Of a stretch of DNA of 64,000 bases, positions 33,719 to 42,787 are shown in pieces. The notes beneath the pieces were generated by a model. It was given only the letters and a program-made list of their open reading frames with translations, ran no database searches and was not told the origin of the DNA. Each line of letters begins with the position of its first letter. Position 1 is the stretch's first letter. The DNA comes from Hahella sp. HNIBRBA332 (GTDB taxonomy: Bacteria; Pseudomonadota; Gammaproteobacteria; Pseudomonadales; Oleiphilaceae): assembly GCF_030719035.1 (NCBI RefSeq), contig NZ_CP132203.1, forward strand, positions 6,094,501 to 6,158,500, given 5' to 3'. A program made the translations under genes and the position numbers.

Positions 33719-35515
33719 ATGAGTAAGAAAATCAACATCACTGACGTCATCCTGCGCGACGGTCACCAGTCGCTGATCGCCACCCGCATGCGCACGGAAG
33801 ATATGCTGCCGGTGGCGGAAAAACTCGACAAAGCCGGTTATTGGTCTCTGGAAGTGTGGGGCGGCGCTACGTTCGACGCCTGCGTACGCTTCCTGAAGGA
33901 AGATCCCTGGGAGAGACTGCGTCAACTGCGTAAAGCCATTCCCAACACGCGTCTGCAGATGCTGCTGCGCGGCCAGAACCTGCTGGGCTACAGACACTAC
34001 TCCGATGACGTGGTGACGGCGTTTGTGGAAAAGGCCGCCAGCAACGGCATCGACGTGTTCCGTATCTTCGACGCCCTCAATGACGTGCGTAATCTGGAAA
34101 CCGCCATTGCGGCGGTGAAGAAAGCTGGCAAACACGCTCAAGGCGCGATCTGCTATACCACCAGCCCGGTGCATACCGTCGAGGCGTTTGTGGATCAGGC
34201 CAAGCGGATGGCGGATATGGGCGCGGACAGCATCGCCATCAAAGACATGGCGGGCCTGCTGACCCCGCAAGTGACTTTCGAACTGGTCAGCGCGCTCAAG
34301 CAATCCCTGAAACTGCCGATCTTCCTGCATTCCCACTACACCTCTGGCATGGCGTCCATGTGCCAGCTGAAGGCGGTGGAAGCGGGCGTGGATCACCTCG
34401 ATACCTGTATTTCCTCCTTCGCAGGCGGCACCAGCCATCCGCCCACGGAAACCATTGCGGCGACCCTGAAAGCGGCGGGCTACGAAACCGGTCTGGATAT
34501 GAAACTCCTGGGCGAGGTGGCGGCGCATTTCCGTGAAGTGCGCAAGAAGTACCATCAGTTTGAAAGCGAGTACAACGGCGTCGACACCAGTGTGCTGATC
34601 AACCAAGTTCCCGGCGGCATGATGTCCAACCTGGCCAACCAGTTGAAAGAGCAGGGCGCGCTGGATCGCATTCGCGACGTGTTCGCCGAAATTCCCCGCG
34701 TGCGCGAAGACCTCGGCTATCCGCCGCTGGTGACGCCGACCTCACAGATTGTGGGAACGCAGGCGGTGCTCAACGTGATCACCGGCAAGCGCTACGAAAC
34801 CATCACCAACGAAGTGAAGCGCTATCTGCAGGGCTGGTACGGTCAGGCGCCGGCGCCGGTGAATCTGGAGTTGCAGAAGCAGGCGATTGGCAAGGAAGAC
34901 GTGATCGACGGTCGTCCCGCCGACCTGTTGCAGCCGGAGTTGCACAAGCTGAAAGGAGAAGTGGGAGATCTGGCGGAGTCGGATGAAGATATGCTGACTT
35001 ACGCCATGTTCCCGGAAGTGGCCAAGCCCTTCCTGCAAGGGCGCAAGGCGGGCACTCTCAAGCCGGAGCCTTTGCAGCCGAAGGCGGACGCCAAGGCGGC
35101 TGGCGTGGCGACCGAGTTCAAGATCACGGTTCACGGCGAAACCTACGACATCCACGTCACTGGCGTCAGCCCCAGCGGCGAGAGCGAGCGTCGCTTCTAC
35201 ATGACAGTGGATGGCGAGCCGGAGGAGATCATGATCGAATCCACCGGCGCTTATACGCCGGCTGAAGGCGGTGGTAAGCGTCAACGCGCTTCCGCGCCCG
35301 GTCATATCACCACCGCCATGCCCGGCAACATTGTCGATGTGTTGGTCAAGGAAGGTCAGACCGTGGCCGTTGGCGACGCGGTGTTGATTATCGAAGCCAT
35401 GAAGATGGAAACCGAGATCAAAGTCGGCGTTGCAGGTGTGGTGAAAGGCGTTTTCGCCAAGAAAGGCGACCGCGTCACGCCGGGAGAAATCCTGGTGGAT
35501 ATCGAGACCGCCTGA
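33719..35515 (+). CDS. pycB: Pyruvate carboxylase subunit B (carboxyltransferase + biotin domain)
   Basis: A 598-aa protein, 15 bp after pycA. The carboxyltransferase TIM barrel begins ITDVILRDGHQSLIATRMRT, with VFRIFDALNDVRN and SIAIKDMAGLLTP (carbamylated-Lys region) and HSHYTSGMA supplying metal-binding His. A conserved linker domain follows. The C-terminal biotinyl domain ends with IIEAMKMETEI, where the Lys of AMKM carries biotin. The protein is closely related to oxaloacetate decarboxylase α subunits, but no β or γ subunit genes are present and pycA is adjacent, so carboxylation of pyruvate is the likely direction. Confidence 0.95.
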   Translation: MSKKINITDVILRDGHQSLIATRMRTEDMLPVAEKLDKAGYWSLEVWGGATFDACVRFLKEDPWERLRQLRKAIPNTRLQMLLRGQNLLGYRHYSDDVVTAFVEKAASNGIDVFRIFDALNDVRNLETAIAAVKKAGKHAQGAICYTTSPVHTVEAFVDQAKRMADMGADSIAIKDMAGLLTPQVTFELVSALKQSLKLPIFLHSHYTSGMASMCQLKAVEAGVDHLDTCISSFAGGTSHPPTETIAATLKAAGYETGLDMKLLGEVAAHFREVRKKYHQFESEYNGVDTSVLINQVPGGMMSNLANQLKEQGALDRIRDVFAEIPRVREDLGYPPLVTPTSQIVGTQAVLNVITGKRYETITNEVKRYLQGWYGQAPAPVNLELQKQAIGKEDVIDGRPADLLQPELHKLKGEVGDLAESDEDMLTYAMFPEVAKPFLQGRKAGTLKPEPLQPKADAKAAGVATEFKITVHGETYDIHVTGVSPSGESERRFYMTVDGEPEEIMIESTGAYTPAEGGGKRQRASAPGHITTAMPGNIVDVLVKEGQTVAVGDAVLIIEAMKMETEIKVGVAGVVKGVFAKKGDRVTPGEILVDIETA

Positions 35516-35535
35516 TCCCGCCTGGTATGCATTCG

Positions 35536-35569
35536 CCATCGCCGTCCCGGAGGGGGCGGCGGTGGTTTA
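35536..35569 (+). terminator. Terminator after pycB
   Basis: CCATCGCCGTCCC pairs with GGGGGCGGCGGTGG around GGA, followed by TTTAT, 20 nt after the pycB stop. This is a standard rho-independent form with a short T-run. Confidence 0.7.
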
Positions 35570-35630
35570 TCCCCGCTTAGCTTATCCTGTCCTTGCCCCT
35601 GTCCGTTTCCTTGCAAATAAGCCCCGGTTG

Positions 35631-36692
35631 TCAGGGCTGGAAGGGCTGAATGTCGTCCAGACCTTTGCCGGTGTCGACCATTTCATGCAAGGCGTCTGCC
35701 ATGCGTTCGCTTTCCTGCAACACCGTGCGCCAGTATTTGAGGCGGGTGTCCGCGTCCAGATGCTTGAAATCGTTACGATCGGAGATTTTGCCGTAGGGAA
35801 GCTTAGCCACTAGTTCCCTGGACGGCGTCAGCATCAAGACGTTGTCATAATGGCGGGGATCGACGCGACGATAAGGTAATTTTTTATCCAGCCACCCCGG
35901 CGTCACCTGCTGACTGAAGTGCGGGTAGAGGACCAGTCCCTGGCTTTGATTAAAAGGCAGATCAAAGTGGTAATCCAGAATCCCGCCGTCCCGGTAAACG
36001 CCGTTGGGGGCGTCCGTAATGTTGGAAACGCCGGACAGCACCAGGGGAATCGCGCCGGAAGCCATTAACGCCTGCTCCAGATTCTGCGCATGCAGAGGCG
36101 CGGTGCGGGTGGGCAGATCCTTTAATTGCAGCGCCGGTTCAGCGCCTGTGTGAAACAGCACGCGTTCGAAAAACCATCCCAAAGCCCGCCGGCTCAGCGC
36201 ATTGGCCCCGGCGGCCAGCGCCAAACCGAATAGCTGCAGCCAGACTTGTTCTGAAGCGGCGGGGCCTCGGCAGCGGTCCGCCAGAATATGCGTGCGAATC
36301 ATGGGATGGGTGGCGACTTCCGCTGCGCCATTGGCGCCCAGCGTGGCTTGCACCATCAGTCGGGCTTTGGCGGTAATCTCCGTTGCGTCGGGCTTGTCGG
36401 AATAGCGTTCCTGGGAATAATGCTCCGCCAGCCGGGTGATCGCCGCCACCGGATCGGCCTGAGCGAAACAGGCCATGCGCCAGGCGCCTGCGGAGGAGCC
36501 GATGGTGTGCAACGGCGTACGGCGATCTTTGAAAAACTCCCCGGACAGATACTTATCCAGCCCGAACAGGATGAACCATTTGGGACCGCCGGACGCTCCG
36601 GCCATCAGGTTAAAGTCATTCGCTTTCAGACCGCGATTGCGGATGTGTTGCAAGGCCTTTGGGCCGGCGATCAGGGTTAGGGCGGATGACAT
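35631..36692 (-). CDS. Patatin-like phospholipase family protein
   Basis: A 353-aa predicted acyl hydrolase with a Ser-Asp dyad. The oxyanion loop is AGASGGPKWF near residue 33, the nucleophile elbow is IGSSAGAWRM (GxSxG, Ser near residue 67), and the catalytic Asp is in VYRDGGILDY near residue 229. The family cleaves fatty acids from phospholipids. No signal peptide or membrane segment. ATG 36692 follows GGGAG by 7 nt. A possible small gene lies 30 bp upstream on the same strand. Convergent with pycB behind a terminator. Confidence 0.92.
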   Translation of the reverse strand: MSSALTLIAGPKALQHIRNRGLKANDFNLMAGASGGPKWFILFGLDKYLSGEFFKDRRTPLHTIGSSAGAWRMACFAQADPVAAITRLAEHYSQERYSDKPDATEITAKARLMVQATLGANGAAEVATHPMIRTHILADRCRGPAASEQVWLQLFGLALAAGANALSRRALGWFFERVLFHTGAEPALQLKDLPTRTAPLHAQNLEQALMASGAIPLVLSGVSNITDAPNGVYRDGGILDYHFDLPFNQSQGLVLYPHFSQQVTPGWLDKKLPYRRVDPRHYDNVLMLTPSRELVAKLPYGKISDRNDFKHLDADTRLKYWRTVLQESERMADALHEMVDTGKGLDDIQPFQP

Positions 36693-36722
36693 GGCGAGCT
36701 CCCGTGAAACATCAGTGGGGCA

Positions 36723-37025
36723 TCATGCCAAAGCAAAGGAAGAGCGACAAGCGTGCAGACGCCAGGAATAGGGTGGGAGGCCGGCGTTGCGACCGGCTCC
36801 CGGGTTGGCGTTTAAGCCGATGCCGTCCCTGGCGACGAAATACTTTTCGCTCCACAGCGCCTGAGCGCACGACTTTCCGGTTCCCGACGGCATCTGGGGA
36901 TAACGCGCGCGCTGCCAATCGCCGCACACGTAGGCGCACAACGGGAACTGGCCGGAAAATTGCTGCAGGATTTGGGAGGGCGCGAATGCTACAGAAAGCC
37001 CCTGGCATTTACAAGGAAATCCCAT
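36723..37025 (-). CDS. Possible small cysteine-rich protein
   Basis: A 100-aa frame whose middle part (AYVCGDWQRARYPQMPSGTG, then CAQALWSEKYFVARDGIG) has the codon use, high third-position GC and residue pattern of a real protein, unlike the overlapping frames. Five cysteines and conserved-looking Trp residues suggest a small domain. The N-terminus is less convincing and no good ribosome site precedes ATG 37025, so the true start may differ or the gene may be a remnant. It sits 30 bp upstream of the patatin gene, same strand. No family recognised. Confidence 0.4.
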   Translation of the reverse strand: MGFPCKCQGLSVAFAPSQILQQFSGQFPLCAYVCGDWQRARYPQMPSGTGKSCAQALWSEKYFVARDGIGLNANPGAGRNAGLPPYSWRLHACRSSFALA

Positions 37026-37213
37026 CCGCCGCAGCGGTTAAAATGTCAGTGTTTGTAACTGAGTGTAAGGTAACGGAACAACTCACTTGCTCTGGTATAT
37101 GTTTAATAAGGTTTGGACAAAAAGACTCGACAAATTGAGTAGTGGGTTTAATAGCTGAAGGCTATATACTTATAACTCTGAAAACTAACCATAGAACTAA
37201 GAGGTATTCGGGC

Positions 37214-38266
37214 ATGTGTTGGGTCAGTGAGGCGATTCAGAAGATTGAGGCGGATTTCCAACGTTCGGCGGACACGCATTTGATCAAGGTCGATCTGCCC
37301 TGCATTCCGGATATTCATCTCTATTTGAAAGACGAGTCCACCCATCCTACCGGCAGCCTGAAACATCGTCTGGCGCGCTCCCTGTTTTTATATGGGCTAT
37401 GCAACGGCTGGATTCGCGAGGGGACGACCATTATCGAAGCCTCTTCCGGCAGCACGGCGGTGTCCGAAGCCTATTTCGCCCGCTTGCTGGGATTGCCTTT
37501 TATCGCAGTGGTGCCGGCGTCCACGTCGCAGCAGAAGCTGGATCAGATCACGTTCTATGGCGGCAAGTGCCATAAAGTCAGCACCGGCAGCATTTATGAC
37601 GAAGCTGAGCGACTGGCGCGGGAAGTCGACGGCCATTATATGGATCAGTTCACTTACGCGGAGCGGGCGACGGACTGGCGCGGCAACAACAATATCGCCG
37701 AATCCATCTTCCAGCAGATGCGGGCGGAACCCTTTCCCATTCCTACCTGGATTGTGATGAGCGCGGGCACTGGCGGCACCTCCGCCACCATTGGACGCTA
37801 TCTGCGTTATCAGCAGCACGCCACCCGGCTCTGTGTGGCGGACCCGGAAAATTCGGTGTTCTACGATTACTACCAGACCCGCGATGCGTCCCTGACCCTG
37901 GCGCAACCGTCCTGTATTGAAGGCATCGGGCGTCCGCGGGTGGAGCCGTCCTTTATCGCCGGTATTGTGGACCGCATGATCAAGGTGCCGGATGCGGCGT
38001 CCATGGCGTCGCTGCGCTGGTTACAGCATTTGCTGAATCGTCGCTGCGGCGGCTCCACCGGCACTAACCTGTACGCCACCGTGCAGTTGCTGGCGGAGAT
38101 GCGCGCCCGGGGCGAATCCGGTTCCGTCGTCAGTATGATCTGCGACGGCGGCGAGCGTTACCTGGATACTTACTATAATCCTCAATGGCTGCAGGACAAA
38201 GGCTTCAACACGGCTCCCTATGAAGAGCAACTCAAGCGTTTTGAATGCCGCGGGGAGTTGCACTGA
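37214..38266 (+). CDS. PLP-dependent cysteine synthase/desulfhydrase family protein
   Basis: A 350-aa fold-type II PLP enzyme. The PLP lysine lies in DESTHPTGSLKHRLARSL, followed by the phosphate-cup-like SSGSTAVSEAYFARLLG and the glycine loop SAGTGGTSATIG. The closest recall is the PLP-dependent cysteine synthase group that includes the actinobacterial Cds1 cysteine desulfhydrase, rather than CysK itself (the TSGNTG motif is replaced by SSGSTA). It may release sulfide from cysteine or form a thioether. ATG 37214 follows AGAGG; upstream in-frame starts have no ribosome site. Monocistronic. Confidence 0.88.
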   Translation: MCWVSEAIQKIEADFQRSADTHLIKVDLPCIPDIHLYLKDESTHPTGSLKHRLARSLFLYGLCNGWIREGTTIIEASSGSTAVSEAYFARLLGLPFIAVVPASTSQQKLDQITFYGGKCHKVSTGSIYDEAERLAREVDGHYMDQFTYAERATDWRGNNNIAESIFQQMRAEPFPIPTWIVMSAGTGGTSATIGRYLRYQQHATRLCVADPENSVFYDYYQTRDASLTLAQPSCIEGIGRPRVEPSFIAGIVDRMIKVPDAASMASLRWLQHLLNRRCGGSTGTNLYATVQLLAEMRARGESGSVVSMICDGGERYLDTYYNPQWLQDKGFNTAPYEEQLKRFECRGELH

Positions 38267-38310
38267 ACGTCGTCCGCCGCTGTTGATGCGGCGGCCTTCA
38301 ACAACATCGA

Positions 38311-39123
38311 TTAGTTCGCACAGACGGTGTCGTTGACCTGCACGGACGCGGCTCCCAGGCTGAGAAACTTGTCGCTGATGATGTTCGGTCGGCGGAATGC
38401 GATGTGCAATTCGTCGCTGAGTGACTCCAGATAAAAGCCGTGAGTTTGCAGCACATGTTGTAGACTGCGGCGAGTATGAAACGCCATGTGCGCGTTGCGC
38501 GGACAGGCGTACCACCAATCCACTCCCTGCATTTCAATATCTCTGGGCTGCAACAACGTGCTCAGCAACAGCGCGCCGTTCGGCGCCACCAACGAACAAA
38601 GTTCTTTGAACAGGTTGTGCTGATCGCTGACATGTTCCACCACTTCGAAGGTGGTGACCAGGTTGTAAATCCGGGATGGTTTTTTACCGTTGGCGTGATG
38701 GTGAGGGTCGTAGGTGGCGCAATCGCTGAAGCCCTGACGACGCAACAGACGCTCCAGGTGCCCTTCGCCGCCGCCGAAATCGAGCAGGGATTCATTCCTT
38801 AGATTATCGCCCAGGGCGCGCGTCAGGAATTGCGACAAACGTGCGGCGCGCTCGCCAGCGAAAGGAGGATCGGCTTTCAGGTATTCGCTGTTGTACACCA
38901 GCCGTTCGAAATCCGCATCGCTCCAATCATCGAAATAGGGCGTGAACATGAAGCCGCATTCGCGGCAACGGTAGTAATCGACTTGAATGAGGGACGGGGG
39001 GAAGACCCGGCGGCCTTCAAAATGATCACTGCCGGATTTGTTGAAGTCCGTGGCTCCCATATATTTCACACCGCCCAGGCAGATCCTGCAGGCGTGTACT
39101 GCTTTGTCCATAATCGCATCCAT
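38311..39123 (-). CDS. Class I SAM-dependent methyltransferase with N-terminal zinc-binding motif
   Basis: A 270-aa protein. Four cysteines near the N-terminus (HACRICLGG and YYRCRECGFMF) form a zinc-binding domain like that of sugar C-methyltransferases. The SAM-binding motif is SLLDFGGGEGHLERLLRR (near residue 113), then VTTFEVVEHVSDQHNLFKEL. The C-terminus has WWYACPRNAHMAFHTRRSL, similar to methyltransferases in surface polysaccharide or sugar-modification loci, though no such locus surrounds it. A start at ATG 39111 is also possible; neither has a good ribosome site. Substrate unknown. Confidence 0.85.
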   Translation of the reverse strand: MDAIMDKAVHACRICLGGVKYMGATDFNKSGSDHFEGRRVFPPSLIQVDYYRCRECGFMFTPYFDDWSDADFERLVYNSEYLKADPPFAGERAARLSQFLTRALGDNLRNESLLDFGGGEGHLERLLRRQGFSDCATYDPHHHANGKKPSRIYNLVTTFEVVEHVSDQHNLFKELCSLVAPNGALLLSTLLQPRDIEMQGVDWWYACPRNAHMAFHTRRSLQHVLQTHGFYLESLSDELHIAFRRPNIISDKFLSLGAASVQVNDTVCAN

Positions 39124-39391
39124 TTCTATGCTTATTAGTATCGTCGGCGCTGCCGGAGCGCATCCGACCGACGCCGTCCTGAACCCTTTTTCTTTTTTGA
39201 TGGCCTACCTGCGCAGCAAGCGCTGCTGTGCGCACGCCAGCCGCGCCTCAGGCCCGAGGGGATGCGCCAGCGTGAATAGACCTATGCCGTTAATATAAAA
39301 CGAAAAGCCGGGAAATATCCAAGTTTCGTTGGAAAGAGAATGGCGCGAAGCCAAAAAGCAGGCGTAAATGAAGGGAGAGGGCCAAACGCGC

Positions 39392-41191
39392 TTAGTGTGT
39401 TTGCGTACGACCGAGGTATTTGAAGATGGTGGATTTCATCTGCTCCACATCAATGGGCTTAAGAATGAATTCCTGAAATTTGAGGCCGAGTCGATTGGCT
39501 TCCTGACTGCCGTTCACATTGGCGGTGACGGCGATGATGGGAATGTCGGCGAGGTCCGGGTCTTCCTGAAAGCGGGAGCAGACATCCAGCCCGGAAGTGG
39601 TGGGCAGGTTGAGATCCAACAACACCAGTTGCGGACGGTAAGTGCGGGCCATGGCGATGCCCTGTTCGCCATTATTGGTGGTCAGCAGCTGAATGTTGCG
39701 CAGACTGGCGAAAAGACTTTCCATCAGGCGGATGTTGGAGTAGTTGTCTTCGATATAGAGCACCGTGGCCTTGGGCGCAGCCAGGATCTCTAAATCCGGC
39801 GGGCGCGGCGACACGGCTTTGACGGCGCTTCGATCCTGAGCTTTGACCACATCGAGAATCGGGAATTTCACCCAGAACAGACTGCCTTGTCCTTCTTTCG
39901 ATTTGAAGCCGATCTGGCCGTTCATCAACAGCACCAACTGCTGACTGAGGGCGAGTCCGATGCCGGTGCCTTCGATCGCCATATCCTGGGCCAGGCGTTC
40001 GAAGGGTTTGAATACCTTATGGTGATCTTTCTTGTGAATGCCGATGCCGTTGTCCGCCACGCTCAGGCACAGCATGCCGCTGCGGCTTTCGTGCTCCAGT
40101 TCAATTTTCACCCAGCCGCCTTTGCGATTGTACTTGATGGCGTTGGTGAGGAAATTGGTGAGCACCTGAACCATGCGGGTGTGATCCACTTTAATCAAAT
40201 AGTCCAGACGCACTTCCGGTTCATAGACGCTGATGTTGTTCATCATCGCCATGGAGCGGATCATGGACACGGACTCATTGACCAGAGACTGCACGGAGCA
40301 GGGCTCGATACTGATGCTGAGCTGGCCGCTCTCGATCTTGGACAGGTCCATGATGTCGTTGATAAGAGAGAGCAGGTGTTCGCTGGCCTTGTAGATTTCG
40401 TCGATATTCTGCATCTGCTCCCGGGACAGATTGCGGCTTTCCATTTGCATGAGCTGGGCGAAGCCCATGACCGCATTTAGCGGCGTGCGCAGTTCGTGGC
40501 TCATGTTGGAGAGGAAACGGCTCTTGGCGTCGCTGTTGGCCTCCGCCCGACGGCGGTGGAAATCGGCTTCGACTTTGGCCTGTTTGGCCAGATACATCAG
40601 CCAGTACAGAGAAATGAAACCGATCAATACGGTCACCGCCAGCACTGACAGCAGCACTTCCGCATAGAAGAAGATATTGGCCAGCTCATCCCGTTTCGCC
40701 ACTCGCAAGGTTACCTGCTCCTGGTGAGCGATCAGCGTCAGTTCATGAGCGATGCGGCGGGTTTCGTCGAGCTTGTCGATCAGTTCGGGCAGTATCGGGT
40801 CCGGGTCGTTGACGGCGTTGTCGAACAGGGGCGACAGGGCTTCGATCTGATAGGTGACGGAGGTCATCAAGGCCTGAGTTTTCGGCAGAACGCTAATGGC
40901 TTCGCGAAACTCGCCTTTCTTGAACAGGTCCGTGCGGCTGAGCAGCACCGAGTAACGGATATCCAGGTCTTCCGGCAGGTGGTCGCCATGCTGCAGCGCA
41001 TGGGCGATGATCAGCATATTCATCACTTCCACTTCGATTTGATGAATAGACCAATACAAATCGTCCTTCGCGACACGCACCTCCAACGCACCTTCGCGTA
41101 ACGTGACTATGGTGGCGGTAACGGCGATGGCGAGTATGACTGTGGCGGCGGCTAATACAACACCGAGAATCGACCGAATTCGCTTGACCAA
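39392..41191 (-). CDS. Hybrid sensor histidine kinase with receiver domain
   Basis: Inner-membrane kinase of 599 aa. Two membrane segments (ILGVVLAAATVILAIAVTAT near 8-27 and IFFYAEVLLSVLAVTVLIGF near 174-193) enclose a helical periplasmic sensor. The HisKA domain has FLSNMSHELRTPLNAVMGFA (phospho-His), the ATPase domain has VADNGIGIHKKDH and GTGIGLALSQQLV, and a C-terminal receiver contains LVLLDLNLPTTSG with the phospho-acceptor Asp. The TTG start is the only one that keeps the first membrane segment whole. It follows, by 34 bp, a periplasmic molybdopterin-fold protein that may be its sensor partner. Output would pass to a separate phosphotransfer protein. Confidence 0.95.
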   Translation of the reverse strand: MVKRIRSILGVVLAAATVILAIAVTATIVTLREGALEVRVAKDDLYWSIHQIEVEVMNMLIIAHALQHGDHLPEDLDIRYSVLLSRTDLFKKGEFREAISVLPKTQALMTSVTYQIEALSPLFDNAVNDPDPILPELIDKLDETRRIAHELTLIAHQEQVTLRVAKRDELANIFFYAEVLLSVLAVTVLIGFISLYWLMYLAKQAKVEADFHRRRAEANSDAKSRFLSNMSHELRTPLNAVMGFAQLMQMESRNLSREQMQNIDEIYKASEHLLSLINDIMDLSKIESGQLSISIEPCSVQSLVNESVSMIRSMAMMNNISVYEPEVRLDYLIKVDHTRMVQVLTNFLTNAIKYNRKGGWVKIELEHESRSGMLCLSVADNGIGIHKKDHHKVFKPFERLAQDMAIEGTGIGLALSQQLVLLMNGQIGFKSKEGQGSLFWVKFPILDVVKAQDRSAVKAVSPRPPDLEILAAPKATVLYIEDNYSNIRLMESLFASLRNIQLLTTNNGEQGIAMARTYRPQLVLLDLNLPTTSGLDVCSRFQEDPDLADIPIIAVTANVNGSQEANRLGLKFQEFILKPIDVEQMKSTIFKYLGRTQTH

Positions 41192-41225
41192 AAATATCTA
41201 CTCTGAAAATGACGCGTTACGCGGG

Positions 41226-41732
41226 TTACTCGACTTTTATCTGAACAAGTTGCCATATGCAACGTTGAAAGAAAATTTCATTTTTGGTTTCGGGGACAAG
41301 GTCGAAGGGATATATGACGAAAACCGGACCTTTTTCCCTGATGTTTAACGTTTCTCCATCTATACGCGTGGCCAGCACGACATCATAGGTTTGAAAATCC
41401 TGAATCGGAATGTTGGTGGCGTAGTCGTTCAGAGCGATGGCTTTGACTTTGCCGCCCTGCGCTCCCACCAGTTTCATCAGATCACGCGCCAGCGGGCCGG
41501 AAAATGTCTTCGGCGCATCAAACCAGGGCGTACTGGTCTTGATGCTGTGCTGGGGCAGTTGATCAAGCATAGCCAGATCGAATTTCGCTACGTTCCTACC
41601 GTTAGTGTTGGCGATTTTACCGCTGACGGTAAGCACGGCCCTTCCCTGTGGCGCATTGAGTCCCTCTGCGAGGGCGGGGGCGCAAATCAATCCCAGCCCG
41701 AATACTACCAAAATAAGACGCAGTGCTTTCAT
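41226..41732 (-). CDS. Periplasmic oxidoreductase, molybdopterin-binding (SUOX) fold
   Basis: A 168-aa exported protein: signal peptide LRLILVVFGLGLICAPALA, then a small version of the sulfite-oxidase molybdopterin domain, with VLTVSGKIANTNGRNVAKFD, FSGPLARDLMKLVGA and ALNDYATNIPIQDFQTYDVV, ending in GPVFVIYPFD. The catalytic cysteine of true sulfite oxidases is not visible (the expected position reads TSTPWFDAPKTF), so it probably binds no molybdenum cofactor and acts as a ligand-binding protein. It is first in a two-gene unit with the hybrid histidine kinase, a pairing that suggests a sensing role (inference). Confidence 0.85.
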   Translation of the reverse strand: MKALRLILVVFGLGLICAPALAEGLNAPQGRAVLTVSGKIANTNGRNVAKFDLAMLDQLPQHSIKTSTPWFDAPKTFSGPLARDLMKLVGAQGGKVKAIALNDYATNIPIQDFQTYDVVLATRIDGETLNIREKGPVFVIYPFDLVPETKNEIFFQRCIWQLVQIKVE

Positions 41733-42100
41733 GACGCCCTCAAATGACCATTTCCTTCATAAAAATAACCGACAAGCATGAGCTTTGAATGACGGACAGG
41801 CAAATTTTTTTCGGGCTTTGGACCTCGAATTCTCCCTGCGGAAACGCCTCGGAAGCATGCTGCAGCCGTTCAAGGAACAGTTGTAATTAAATAATAATAG
41901 ACGGATTCGCATTAAATGCTGAGTCAGTTTCTTATCTGGCCCCATAAATTGACAGAAAAGCGGTCGTTTTCATAGTTCGCCCGCGTAAAAAGATTTTTCC
42001 AACTAAACGCACGCAACTCTATGAAAATAATACTTCTTTCGCTCACTATCTAGGATTGCCGGATAATTTGATCTAAAGTTGTCCAGTCAAAGGAGGACTT
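41733..42100. other. AT-rich divergent intergenic region
   Basis: No convincing gene in 368 bp between the SUOX-fold gene and a GST gene. AT content is well above the surroundings (for instance the stretch near 41885-41900), consistent with promoters on both sides. AAAGGAGGA just before 42101 is the ribosome site of the GST gene. Confidence 0.5.
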
Positions 42101-42754
42101 ATGCAAACTGAACTTACTCTCGTTATTGGCAATAAGAATTACTCGTCGTGGTCTTTACGCGCGTGGCTGCCATTGAAGCGCAGCGGGCTGGCGTTTTCAG
42201 AGGTGTTTGTTCCCCTGATGACGCCAGGTTACAAAGAAAAACTGTTGCAATACTCCCCGGCTGGAAAAGTACCGGCGCTGTTGATCGACGGCCGTCCGGT
42301 ATGGGACTCGTTGGCCATCGCTGAATGGGTGGCGGAGCAGAAGCCGGATTTTTGGCCTCACGATTCCATGGATCGGGCATGGGCCCGCGCAGTGACCGCG
42401 GAAATGCATTCCGGTTTCGCCGGCGTGCGCGGCGCCATGCCGATGAACTGCCGCGCAAGCGATCGTCGAGTGGAATTGGATGAGGCGACCCGGGAGGAAG
42501 TCGCGCGTATCTGCGAAATCTGGACCCAGTGTCGGGAGACTTTCGCAGACCGCGGTCCCTGGTTGTTCGGAGATTGGAGTATCGCTGACGCTTTTTATGC
42601 GCCAGTAGCGTCCCGTTTCCGCACCTACGGCGTCGAAGTCAACGCGGCTTGCGCAGGCTATATCGAAGCGACCTTGAGCGACCCGTTAATGCAGGAGTGG
42701 TTATCCCATGCGCAGCAGGAAACGCAAGTCATCGAAAAAGCAGAGGCGGGATAA
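42101..42754 (+). CDS. Glutathione S-transferase family protein
   Basis: A 217-aa cytosolic GST with a strong ribosome site (AAAGGAGGA). The N-terminal domain reads TLVIGNKNYSSWSLRAWLPL (Ser-rich catalytic motif of the zeta-like group), then SPAGKVPALLIDGRPVWDSL with the cis-Pro and glutathione-binding DSLAIAEWVA. The helical domain has WSIADAFYAPVASRF. Zeta-class enzymes isomerise maleylacetoacetate, but the substrate here is open. It is followed after 33 bp by the large ATPase/membrane gene on the same strand, possibly cotranscribed by accident. Confidence 0.92.
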   Translation: MQTELTLVIGNKNYSSWSLRAWLPLKRSGLAFSEVFVPLMTPGYKEKLLQYSPAGKVPALLIDGRPVWDSLAIAEWVAEQKPDFWPHDSMDRAWARAVTAEMHSGFAGVRGAMPMNCRASDRRVELDEATREEVARICEIWTQCRETFADRGPWLFGDWSIADAFYAPVASRFRTYGVEVNAACAGYIEATLSDPLMQEWLSHAQQETQVIEKAEAG

Positions 42755-42787
42755 CCTCCTCGCGCCTGCGGACGTAATCGAAATTTG

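Noticed and set aside
33719..35515. Sodium-pumping oxaloacetate decarboxylase α subunit
   Set aside because: The sequence is similar, but no β or γ subunit gene is present and a biotin carboxylase gene precedes it.
41757..41945. 62-codon minus-strand frame in the AT-rich gap
   Set aside because: No ribosome site, odd residue composition, and codon use unlike the genes around it.
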